Notes: generated by a model from the letters alone, not told the origin. Counted from the first letter of the stretch, positions 1-6,009 are shown. The stretch: 9,998 nucleotides of DNA from an uncultured euryarchaeote (GCA_937901365.1 CALCEF010000169.1:1-9998); one strand, 5' to 3'. Made by a program: numbers and translations.

Positions 1-26
1 AATGATTCGATGCGAAGGATTGAGGA

Positions 27-866
27 ATGAGGGCCCAACCCGAGTGGTTGATGGAACCGAGTGATGTGTGGGGCCACCGGTGGGAACGGTGTGAAAATCC
101 GTTGGCCCGGCGCTACATGGAAGTGACTTGTCGAAAGGAGAGTTTGGTCATTCTCGCGGCTGACTTGCGAACGATGGATGAGTTGAAAGATCTGGTTGGG
201 CTTGTTGGCCCGCACATTGCTGCATTGAAAACTCATGTGGACCTGGTTGATGATTGGACTGCGGATGGGTGGAATGAACTCTGCGAATTGGCTGAAGAGA
301 ATGATTTGATGCTCTTTGAAGATCGGAAATTTGCAGATATTGGTAAAATCAGTCGTGGCCAAATGGCAGGTGTTTATGATATTCGATCTTGGGCGGATTT
401 GGTCACTGCACATGGAATTTCAGGTACTGATATTGTCGATGGTTTGTGTGCTGGATGGGCGGATGTTCAAAGAGAGGGTGGGGTGCTTCTTTTGGCTCAA
501 ATGTCGAGTCGAGGAAATTTATTGTCCACCAAATATAGGGAGAAAATGGTCGCTGCTGGGGTCAACAATCCTGGAGTCTTTGGATTCATTGGAAATGGTA
601 GTGATGCTACTGAATTGGCGGAACTCGGGGTCGCTGTTGGAGGTCGGAAATTGATTTGGACGCCAGGGGTTAATCTTGCAGTAGGTGATGGTGAGATGGG
701 GCAAAGATATGGTAATCCTCGAGAGGCCATTCTGGCTGGGAGTGATGGTATTATTGTCGGTAGTGGCATCCATGGTGTGAATAATCCAAGGGGAGCTGCG
801 GAAGAATATGCGAGGGTGTCTTGGGCTGCCAAACTAGAGCGGTTGCAGGATTACAATAAGTTGTGA
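27..866 (+). CDS. pyrF: Orotidine 5'-phosphate decarboxylase, eukaryote-like (URA3-type)
   Basis: Decarboxylates OMP to UMP, the last step of de novo pyrimidine synthesis, in the cytoplasm. The 279-residue protein aligns by eye along its whole length with yeast Ura3 rather than with the short archaeal enzyme. Visible motifs are ADLR (D46), LKTHVD (K68, D72) and the catalytic FEDRKFADIG (D99, K101, D104). Further motifs are LLAQMSSRGNL (155-165), WTPGV (211-215) and the phosphate-contacting GQRY (Q226, Y228). The arginine that normally follows in the VGR phosphate motif (yeast R235) is a serine here (VGSG, S246). The start is fixed to 27 or later by an in-frame TGA at 21-23; GAAGGA at 14-19 can serve as ribosome binding site. 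A small membrane-protein gene follows after 4 nt, so the two are probably co-transcribed. Family assignment is firm; activity with the substituted phosphate site is inferred. Confidence 0.95.
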   Translation: MRAQPEWLMEPSDVWGHRWERCENPLARRYMEVTCRKESLVILAADLRTMDELKDLVGLVGPHIAALKTHVDLVDDWTADGWNELCELAEENDLMLFEDRKFADIGKISRGQMAGVYDIRSWADLVTAHGISGTDIVDGLCAGWADVQREGGVLLLAQMSSRGNLLSTKYREKMVAAGVNNPGVFGFIGNGSDATELAELGVAVGGRKLIWTPGVNLAVGDGEMGQRYGNPREAILAGSDGIIVGSGIHGVNNPRGAAEEYARVSWAAKLERLQDYNKL

Positions 867-870
867 TTAG

Positions 871-1161
871 ATGAGTGTTGTTTTGGGTTGGTTTCTGGTT
901 CTAGCATTGACGGGTGTCATTGCCTTGGTTGGTTGGTGGCAGTGGAAAGCATATGTCACGCTCGATCAGCGAATCGACCAATTGGATTCAACCTTACTTG
1001 ATAGTGCAGGAACTCGGGTGGAGAAGGTTTTGGATGCGCCACCAGGCAGTGTTGTGGTCCCTTATGTGGCCTCAACTTTGGTGCCTGTACAACAGGCCCC
1101 TACACAAATGGTTGCGCCAGTAGTTGAGCAGCCGGCGCCTGTTCGTTTGATTCAAGATTAA
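871..1161 (+). CDS. Small single-span membrane protein, function unknown
   Basis: A 96-residue protein I do not recognise. Residues about 3-24 form one hydrophobic, tryptophan-containing membrane span near the N-terminus, with no clear cleavage site. It is followed by a short charged helix-like stretch (LDQRIDQLDSTLLD, 31-44) and a tail from about residue 57 rich in Pro, Val, Ala and Gln (VAPVVEQPAPV). Such a tail looks extended and low-complexity. The gene begins 4 nt after pyrF and is probably in its transcript, but nothing ties it to pyrimidine synthesis. Its TAA (1159-1161) overlaps the TAA of the convergent receiver gene (1158-1160, minus strand). That neighbour also pairs one membrane span with a proline-rich linker, a resemblance that may be chance. 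Confidence 0.7.
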   Translation: MSVVLGWFLVLALTGVIALVGWWQWKAYVTLDQRIDQLDSTLLDSAGTRVEKVLDAPPGSVVVPYVASTLVPVQQAPTQMVAPVVEQPAPVRLIQD

Positions 1162-1799
1162 GCCAAGAAATAGTAGGCTGCTCCGCCGATTGCCCCTAGC
1201 AAGATGAGTATCAACAAAAACTTGAGTTTGCGTCCTTTCTTTTTGGGTGGTGCAGGTGCAGGTTCCGGTGTAGGTAGTGGTAGTGCTGGAAGGGGCATGG
1301 CGCTCGTGACTTCAACGACTTCCTCATCGTCGCGCTTGGCTCGCATGCTGTCGACATCTTCTGGATAGAGTTGGTCGAGATCTTCAAGGCCGGGGGCTTC
1401 TGGAATTTCGCCCATGATCATCTCCCAATTGTCATCGATGATGGTTTGGGTGACGGGTTTCTCCAGCCACGCTACAGCGCCTGCAGAATGGGTTGCATCT
1501 GCTGCGAGTTGGCGCTGGGCACGGGTGGCCATGAAGGCGATACGGGCGTGTGAATCGGATTCTCTCATCTCCAATGCAGCGGTGTGGCCGTCCATTGTCG
1601 GAATGTCGAGTGAGAGTAAGACCAGGTCTGGCCTTTGCTGAACGTATGTATCGACGGCAAGGTCGCCGTCTTCACAAATTTCGATTCGCCAACCCTTCTG
1701 GGTGAACACTTGAGTGAGGCGCATCGTGCTCATGGGGTTGTTGTCGACAACCAGCACCAATTGTGCGTCTGGGTCGTCAGTTTCAGTTACCCGAACCAT
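1158..1799 (-). CDS. Degenerate receiver (CheY-like) domain with C-terminal membrane anchor
   Basis: A 213-residue protein: receiver fold at about 13-130, acidic linker (137-163), Pro/Ala-rich linker (168-185), basic cluster PPKKKGRK (184-191) and one hydrophobic span (193-211) at the extreme C-terminus. That arrangement suggests a tail-anchored protein with the receiver domain in the cytoplasm. Receiver landmarks are VVDN (D19, N20 in place of the usual acidic pair), LDIPTMDG (65-71 region), T92, and the conserved lysine in EKP (K114). The phospho-acceptor position, four residues before the conserved proline (P67), is Ser63 (codon TCA), so classical phosphotransfer looks impossible; D65 is two residues off register. 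An in-frame GTG lies at 1808, but AGGTGA at 1805-1810 is correctly spaced only for the ATG at 1799. It is the last gene of the pfdA-ftsY-DUF1844 cluster, with a 52-nt gap. Function unknown; a membrane-bound pseudo-receiver is the best description. Confidence 0.85.
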   Translation of the reverse strand: MVRVTETDDPDAQLVLVVDNNPMSTMRLTQVFTQKGWRIEICEDGDLAVDTYVQQRPDLVLLSLDIPTMDGHTAALEMRESDSHARIAFMATRAQRQLAADATHSAGAVAWLEKPVTQTIIDDNWEMIMGEIPEAPGLEDLDQLYPEDVDSMRAKRDDEEVVEVTSAMPLPALPLPTPEPAPAPPKKKGRKLKFLLILILLGAIGGAAYYFLA

Positions 1800-1804
1800 G
1801 TCAC

Positions 1805-1810
1805 TCACCT
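1805..1810 (-). promoter_or_regulatory. Shine-Dalgarno AGGTGA deciding the receiver-gene start
   Basis: On the minus strand AGGTGA stands 5 nt before the ATG at 1799. The same motif at nearly the same spacing (4-5 nt) precedes ftsY (AGGTGA-TATC-ATG), and GAGGTG precedes the DUF1844 gene, so it fits the anti-Shine-Dalgarno of this genome. The in-frame GTG at 1808 lies inside this motif and is therefore an unlikely start. Confidence 0.7.
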
Positions 1811-1851
1811 TCTCGGACCCCGCTATTCATCATGAATGGCACGGGTCGCGA

Positions 1852-2223
1852 TTACTCCTCCTCATCATCGATGAGTGTGTCAGATCTTGCAGTCTCTGGT
1901 GAGGTGAAAGTTTCTTTCAAATCCTCTTGACGTTTCATCTCTGCTTCGATTTCCTTTTGCCTTTCAGGGGCACGTACAAAGTGCATTTTTAGTTCGGAAA
2001 TCAAACCCTTGAGGATGTTCTCCTCAACGTCCTCTAAATTGCCTTCTGTTCGGGTTTGGAGTGTGTCCAATAGATCGATTGCTGCCTTTGCCTCTCCTAG
2101 ATTGAAGTGAATCATTCCCTCTTCGTCAGGGAGCATGCCGAGGTGCATCATGGCGCTTCGTTGTAGCATTGAAATCAATGAGAAGAATCGTTGGCTTTCC
2201 TCGCTTTGCAATATGTCGTCCAT
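1852..2223 (-). CDS. DUF1844 family protein
   Basis: A 123-residue soluble protein. Residues about 12-84 match the DUF1844 pattern: a helix FFSLISMLQRSAMMHLG (13-29), the short acidic turn LPDEEG, then NLGEAKAAIDLLDTLQTRTEGNL (41-63) and a final helix LKGLISELKMHFV (71-83). The remaining 40 residues form a charged, probably helical-to-disordered tail ending in DDEEE. The family has no established biochemical role. Its Shine-Dalgarno (GAGGTG, 2229-2234 on the minus strand) overlaps the ftsY stop codon, so translation is probably coupled to ftsY. That placement suggests, without proving, a role near membrane protein targeting. Family recognition is by pattern only. Confidence 0.8.
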   Translation of the reverse strand: MDDILQSEESQRFFSLISMLQRSAMMHLGMLPDEEGMIHFNLGEAKAAIDLLDTLQTRTEGNLEDVEENILKGLISELKMHFVRAPERQKEIEAEMKRQEDLKETFTSPETARSDTLIDDEEE

Positions 2224-2232
2224 GTATACACC

Positions 2233-3603
2233 TCACTCGAACATCATCTGTAGTAACCAGTCTGGATCAAACTGCTGTAAGTCATCATAATTTTGGCCAA
2301 CACCTGCAAGCACGATGGGTCTGCCTGTAGCGTGGGCAATCGAAAGGGCGGCGCCTCCTTTTGCATCTGTATCCAATTTGCAAAGTACGGCGCCGTCGAA
2401 TTTGAGCATGCGCTGGAATTCAACGGCTTGTTCGACGGCGTCGTTACCCGCAAGAGCGTCTCCAACGAAGAGGACAAGGTGAGGTTGTGCGACTCTGTGC
2501 ACTTTTTGCAACTCGTTCATGAGGTTGACTTTGTTTGTCATACGGCCGGCGGTGTCGACGATGACAACATCGGCGCCACGAGCCTTTGCACTTTCAACAG
2601 CGTCTCTAGCGATAGCAGCTGAGTCGCCGCCTCGTTCACTGGATACACATCGAACCCCGATTAATTCTGCATGGGTTTCGAGTTGATCGATCGCACCTGC
2701 ACGGAATGTGTCTGCTGCTGCTAGAACGACGTTGCGTCCTTCGTTCTTCAGGCGATGTGCAATTTTCGCTGTAGTGGTAGTTTTACCCGTTCCATTGACA
2801 CCTACCATCATGACGATGACGGGTGTATCTCCGGCCTCAATCATACCATCAACAGTCGCGTTAAAATCCCAATATCCAGCGGCGAGGAGGCTTCGCAATG
2901 CGCGCTTTAGGCTGGCTTCAATCACTTTGGCCAAATCCGCCCCCTTTCGTAAGCGGCTACCAATTAATTCGGTTCGGAGTGCGGTGATTACTGACTCCAT
3001 TGCACGGCTGCCCATATCTGCTTCCAACATGCAGAGTTCGAGTTCTTCAAGCAATTCATCGAAGACGGGTCCTTCCTTGATGATGCGCCCCCCTTTCTCA
3101 ACCACACCGCCACCCAAATCGATGTCGAATTCGACGCCTTTGTCGGTCTCAACGGTCTTCTTGCCTGCCGACATTCTCGGGGCTTGTTCGACCTCGACGA
3201 GTTTGCGGCCAGTGGTAGATCGCATCATGTGGAGATCGACTCTAGACCCGTCGGGCTTGGTGACTTGGTCGATGTCGAATCCCTTCTTTGCCAATTGTTT
3301 CTTCTCCTTCTCCTTGCGCTTTTTTTCACGCTCGAGGAGTTTTCGTTCTTTTTTGGAGAGAGTTGTGGTTGGTTGTGGTTGCGGCTCATCATCCCAATCA
3401 TCCCACTCATCTTCATCGGTCTGCTCTTCGATGGGTGCTTCGATTTCTGTGATGTCATCCCATTCTTCTTCGTCAGGTTCCATTGGAATAGATGCGATTG
3501 CTTCTTCGGCTTCTTGGGTGCCTTCTTCCGCGGTCAGGGCATCCATATCTGTCTCATCGGCGACTTCCTTGACCCGTTTCTTGAATCGATCAAAGAAGCC
3601 CAT
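2233..3603 (-). CDS. ftsY: Signal recognition particle receptor FtsY (SRP GTPase)
   Basis: Membrane-associated GTPase that receives the SRP-ribosome complex and passes it to the Sec translocon. The 456-residue protein opens with a basic amphipathic segment (MGFFDRFKKRVKEV) of the kind that targets FtsY to membrane. It continues with a very acidic, Trp-rich stretch (about 20-75), a highly basic helix (83-108) and a poorly defined linker. The four-helix N domain is at about 178-250 and the G domain at 260-456. GTPase motifs are GVNGTGKTTTT (268-278), ADTFRAGA (297-304), RGGD (324-327), DTAGR (350-354), CKLDTDAKGG (408-417) and the closing GVGQNYDDL (434-442), in which Gln replaces the bacterial Glu as in other archaeal FtsY. 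The N-terminal extension is longer than in most archaeal homologues. AGGTGA overlapping the pfdA stop gives the start at 3603. Confidence 0.97.
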   Translation of the reverse strand: MGFFDRFKKRVKEVADETDMDALTAEEGTQEAEEAIASIPMEPDEEEWDDITEIEAPIEEQTDEDEWDDWDDEPQPQPTTTLSKKERKLLEREKKRKEKEKKQLAKKGFDIDQVTKPDGSRVDLHMMRSTTGRKLVEVEQAPRMSAGKKTVETDKGVEFDIDLGGGVVEKGGRIIKEGPVFDELLEELELCMLEADMGSRAMESVITALRTELIGSRLRKGADLAKVIEASLKRALRSLLAAGYWDFNATVDGMIEAGDTPVIVMMVGVNGTGKTTTTAKIAHRLKNEGRNVVLAAADTFRAGAIDQLETHAELIGVRCVSSERGGDSAAIARDAVESAKARGADVVIVDTAGRMTNKVNLMNELQKVHRVAQPHLVLFVGDALAGNDAVEQAVEFQRMLKFDGAVLCKLDTDAKGGAALSIAHATGRPIVLAGVGQNYDDLQQFDPDWLLQMMFE

Positions 3604-3611
3604 GATATCAC

Positions 3612-4112
3612 CTAATCGTCCAATGTGAATTCTGTTCCGTGTTTGCGGCGTTTGCGGCGGGGTGATTTCGCTGCTACGGACTCTTCTGTGTCGGTTTCTT
3701 CCTCTGCTGTTTCCTGGAGGTTTTTCGCTGCTTCAGTGAATGTTGCAGCCAATTCTGCGACCACGGTCTCTGTGTCGGTAAATTCGTTTTGCAAAGTCGC
3801 CATCACCTCTTCGACCTCTTCTAAACGTGATTCCAAGATGGTGATTGCTTCAGTACGGGGCTTCTCGGCTTGAACGCCTGAGCCGATGTCGATGACGACT
3901 GTGTCGCCCTTTGGTGAAGCAGGTAATTGGACGCCACCACCCAATGGCACCATGGTTGATTGTTGTGTGTCGAGAACCTTGAGTGCTGCGATCACGCCGA
4001 GTTGTTCAAGGCGGATTTCAGAGAGTTTTGTAATCTGCTCTTCGATACGAGCCATCTTCTGGCGATTCATCTCCACAAGTTGTGCGATTCGCTGCAATTC
4101 TTGTTGGTCCAT
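3612..4112 (-). CDS. pfdA: Prefoldin alpha subunit
   Basis: Subunit of the hexameric prefoldin (GimC) jellyfish chaperone, which holds unfolded proteins and hands them to the thermosome. In 166 residues there are two long helices (about 3-50 and 84-136) with heptad-like spacing, joined by the beta-hairpin segment with the archaeal signature VPLGGGVQLPA (55-65) and VVIDIGSGVQAEK (72-84). The C-terminal 30 residues are an unusual extra tail, first acidic (EEETDTEE) then basic (PRRKRRKHG, 151-159). The frame continues upstream to an ATG at 4151 and a TTG at 4154. I chose the ATG at 4112 because MDQQELQRIAQ is where family members begin, GGAGG lies 7 nt before it, and the upstream residues look non-coding. 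It heads the pfdA-ftsY-DUF1844-receiver cluster; ftsY follows after 8 nt. Confidence 0.93.
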   Translation of the reverse strand: MDQQELQRIAQLVEMNRQKMARIEEQITKLSEIRLEQLGVIAALKVLDTQQSTMVPLGGGVQLPASPKGDTVVIDIGSGVQAEKPRTEAITILESRLEEVEEVMATLQNEFTDTETVVAELAATFTEAAKNLQETAEEETDTEESVAAKSPRRKRRKHGTEFTLDD

Positions 4113-4113
4113 C

Positions 4114-4132
4114 ACCGGCCCTCCGGGCCGGT
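4114..4132 (-). promoter_or_regulatory. Perfect GC-rich hairpin covering the pfdA ribosome binding site
   Basis: ACCGGCCC (4114-4121) and GGGCCGGT (4125-4132) form a perfect 8-bp stem with a 3-nt loop. In the minus-strand RNA the loop plus the first bases of the 3' arm make up the GGAGG Shine-Dalgarno, and the stem ends one base before the AUG at 4112. The structure could therefore limit translation of pfdA and the coupled ftsY. A second, shorter inverted repeat (ACCCG-CC-CGGGT, 4135-4146) lies just upstream. Structure is seen directly; the regulatory role is inferred. Confidence 0.5.
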
Positions 4133-4209
4133 CGACCCGCCCGGGTATCATCAAGCCGTCGATGGTGTTCTCGCGCCATCCTGAAGGACCTGTGTGCTAG
4201 CGCAAGGGT

Positions 4210-4986
4210 ATGGTCGCCCTCGCAGCCGTGCTTCTATGCGGTGGAAAAGGGAGTCGGATGTTGGCTGGTGGCGTGACCACACACAAACCGCTTCTCGAGG
4301 TGGGTGGAATGCCTGCGACGCGCTTTGTTGTCGAAGGTTTGTTGGGTGGGAATCTGGAGTTTTCACAATTCATCATCGTCGTGCCGCCTGGGCGAGAAAA
4401 AGAATACGAGGTTGCATTGGATGGTTTGGGTTGTAGAATCATCACCCAAGAAGTTGCACTCGGAACTGGGAATGCGGTCTACGATTCGTTGGATCATTTA
4501 CTCGCTCCAATCGAACATGTCTATGTCTCATTTGGTACACAGCCTTTGGTGCGCACTGAAACCATCGAGGGTTCATTGGAGGTGCACCTCGAACAGGGTT
4601 TGGGTTTCACGTTGGCAACCGTTGTCATGGACAATCCGTATGCGCCCCTTCTGAGAGATGCTGAAGGGGTTGTGTGTGGTTCGGTGGAAACGCATCTCGA
4701 AGGGGCTGAAATGCCGGCGAGGGGGGAGACCAATATCGGTGCGTATTGGGCCAGTCGAGCTGCGTTGGATGGGGTGTTGTCCAGCCTACACGATGATTTG
4801 TTCCGCGAAGAAGAGGTGCGGTATGCCACGACGTCGGGCGAATTGGGCTTCCCCAATGAAATGGTTCGTGGGTGCTTGGCGGCCGGATTGGGTGTGGATG
4901 GGGTGCCAATTGCAAATGAAATCGAAATGCTGGGGATTAAAACACCCGAGACATTGGCTGCAATTCGGGAGATTGTTGGCGAATGA
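4210..4986 (+). CDS. NTP transferase-like protein (GlmU N-terminal type) with substituted metal ligands
   Basis: A 258-residue protein with the Rossmann-like fold of sugar-phosphate nucleotidyltransferases. It has the nucleotide loop LLCGGKGSRM (8-17), the THKPLLEVGG lysine segment (K26), ALGTGNAV (83-90, the uracil-binding LGTGHA of GlmU), ETNIGAYW (173-180) and NEIEMLGIKTPETL (236-249). In GlmU the metal is held by Asp in YGDxPL and Asn in GVNN; here these positions read FGTQPL (T110) and GIKT (K244). The active enzyme may use different ligands or may have lost transfer activity. No acyltransferase or hexapeptide domain follows. The start is forced: an in-frame TAG lies at 4198-4200 and the next Met would remove the nucleotide loop. 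No well-placed Shine-Dalgarno is seen (AAGGGT touches the ATG), so leaderless translation is possible. It overlaps the sirtuin gene by 4 nt (ATGA). Substrate unknown. Confidence 0.85.
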   Translation: MVALAAVLLCGGKGSRMLAGGVTTHKPLLEVGGMPATRFVVEGLLGGNLEFSQFIIVVPPGREKEYEVALDGLGCRIITQEVALGTGNAVYDSLDHLLAPIEHVYVSFGTQPLVRTETIEGSLEVHLEQGLGFTLATVVMDNPYAPLLRDAEGVVCGSVETHLEGAEMPARGETNIGAYWASRAALDGVLSSLHDDLFREEEVRYATTSGELGFPNEMVRGCLAAGLGVDGVPIANEIEMLGIKTPETLAAIREIVGE

Positions 4987-5714
4987 ATGAACCGTTCGAA
5001 ACAGGGGCGCGTGTAGTCATCCTGACCGGTGCTGGAATCAGTGCTGAGTCGGGGATTCGTACCTTTCGTGCATCCGATGGTTTGTGGGAAGATCATCGTA
5101 TCGAAGATGTTGCAACGCCCTTTGCTTGGATGCGGGATCCAGAATTGGTCTGGGGGTTCTATCAAGGGCGGCGAAGACAATTGTTGGAAGTGGTTCCAAA
5201 TCCTGCCCATGAGGCCTTGGTAGAATTGGAAAAATTCCTTGGGGATAATTTTCTTCTCATTACTCAAAATGTCGATGATTTACACTCCAGGGCTGGTTCT
5301 AAGAATCTGATTCACATGCACGGTGAATTGCAGAAGTTGCGGTGTGAACAATGTGGTGAGGTTGTTGTCGCGATGGATGAGGAACATCTCACGGACGATT
5401 ATGTGGCTTGCACGGCATGTGGAGATGAGCGGTTAAGGCCGCACATCGTTTGGTTCCATGAAATGCCGCTACATATGCGAGAAATCGATCAAGCTGTTGC
5501 GGATTGTGATGTTTTCATCGCCATTGGAACAAGTGGTCACGTCTATCCTGCTGCAGGATTGTTGGGGATTGCGCAAGCATGCGGTGCTCACTGTATTGGG
5601 ATTAATCTGGACCCGCCTGAGAATGTGGCTCTGTTTGATGAATTCCACCAAGGTAAAGCGGGTGAGCTGTTGCCTAATCTGGTCAACGTTTGGATCGGAG
5701 TCGAAGAAGAGTAG
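4983..5714 (+). CDS. Sirtuin NAD-dependent lysine deacylase (SIRT5/CobB type)
   Basis: Removes acyl groups from protein lysines using NAD, giving nicotinamide and 2'-O-acyl-ADP-ribose. In 243 residues it has the NAD motif GAGISAESGIRTFR (16-29), TQNVDDLH (94-101), the catalytic His in HMHGE (H113), a four-cysteine zinc site (C121, C124, C143, C146), RPHIVWFHE (152-160), GTSGHVYPA (182-190) and GINLD (206-210). Tyr60 and Arg63 in FYQGRRRQ match the Y-x-x-R pair that lets SIRT5 and CobB bind succinyl- or malonyl-lysine. Deacylation of negatively charged acyl groups is therefore likely, in addition to any deacetylation. It starts within the stop of the nucleotidyltransferase gene (ATGA), so translation is probably coupled. 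It ends in EEE directly against the stop of the convergent LX gene. Confidence 0.95.
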   Translation: MNEPFETGARVVILTGAGISAESGIRTFRASDGLWEDHRIEDVATPFAWMRDPELVWGFYQGRRRQLLEVVPNPAHEALVELEKFLGDNFLLITQNVDDLHSRAGSKNLIHMHGELQKLRCEQCGEVVVAMDEEHLTDDYVACTACGDERLRPHIVWFHEMPLHMREIDQAVADCDVFIAIGTSGHVYPAAGLLGIAQACGAHCIGINLDPPENVALFDEFHQGKAGELLPNLVNVWIGVEEE

Positions 5715-5726
5715 TTACTCTTCTTC
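5703..5726. terminator. Symmetric palindrome over two convergent stop codons, candidate bidirectional terminator
   Basis: GAAGAAGAGTA (5703-5713) and TACTCTTCTTC (5716-5726) are perfect reverse complements separated by GT. The palindrome contains the TAG of the sirtuin gene (5712-5714) and the TAA of the LX gene (5717-5715). As a result both proteins end in Glu-Glu-Glu. In either transcript the 3' arm is U/C-rich, as expected at an archaeal termination site. Structure is seen directly; termination is inferred. Confidence 0.6.
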
Positions 5727-5978
5727 AGTCGCCGCTGCTGCTGAAAAATCGTGGGTATCTCGGAATGCAGAGATTACGGCCGCCTCTGAAGATTGGGTGG
5801 GCTCAATTTGGGCCATGCTTTCGATATTGACGAATCGGCGGTTAACACCGTGGCGGCTTCCGAAAAAGGAGTAAATGCGGTGGCGGGCATCGACTTCGTC
5901 TGCCGCAACAACGTCCTTTGTGAAGGGCTGAACGATACGCCCGTTTGGGAACGTGCCGGTTGCTCTGTATGCCTGCAT
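5715..5978 (-). CDS. rplX: Large-subunit ribosomal protein LX (eL18/L20a family)
   Basis: Archaeal 50S ribosomal protein related to eukaryotic eL20 (L18a). The 87-residue form starts with MQAYRATGTF, aligning with the first beta strand of the family. The diagnostic block IYSFFGSRHGVNRRFVNI (35-52) corresponds to the conserved GS-H-V-R region. An Ala/Glu-rich tail (AAAATEEE) is added. The frame remains open upstream to a GTG at 6014, but that extension (RLNRKGGSAGP) has no family counterpart, and a TATA-like GCTTAAACC (minus strand, about 27 nt before 5978) would lie inside it. In many archaea this gene directly precedes pfdA and ftsY; here it is separated from pfdA by the two plus-strand genes at 4210-5714. 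The stop abuts that of the sirtuin gene. Confidence 0.9.
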   Translation of the reverse strand: MQAYRATGTFPNGRIVQPFTKDVVAADEVDARHRIYSFFGSRHGVNRRFVNIESMAQIEPTQSSEAAVISAFRDTHDFSAAAATEEE

Positions 5979-6001
5979 CGGGCCCGCCGACCCGCCTTTC
6001 C

Positions 6002-6009
6002 GGTTTAAG
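6002..6009 (-). promoter_or_regulatory. Possible TATA-like box for the LX gene
   Basis: The minus strand reads CTTAAACC here, the only AT-rich stretch in the 87-bp divergent gap between the LX and protease starts. Its centre is about 27 nt upstream of the chosen LX ATG, the spacing expected if the LX mRNA starts at or next to its start codon (leaderless). The match to an archaeal TATA box is weak. Confidence 0.3.

Noticed and set aside
2708..3628. A long open frame on the plus strand opposite ftsY (about 306 codons).
   Set aside because: Its translation is Ser/Arg-rich low-complexity with no family motifs, and it mirrors the well-supported ftsY gene; it is a by-product of codon use on the other strand.
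4521..5267. Minus-strand open frame across the end of the nucleotidyltransferase and the start of the sirtuin gene.
   Set aside because: It overlaps two clearly coding genes, has no recognisable motif and no ribosome binding site of the local type.
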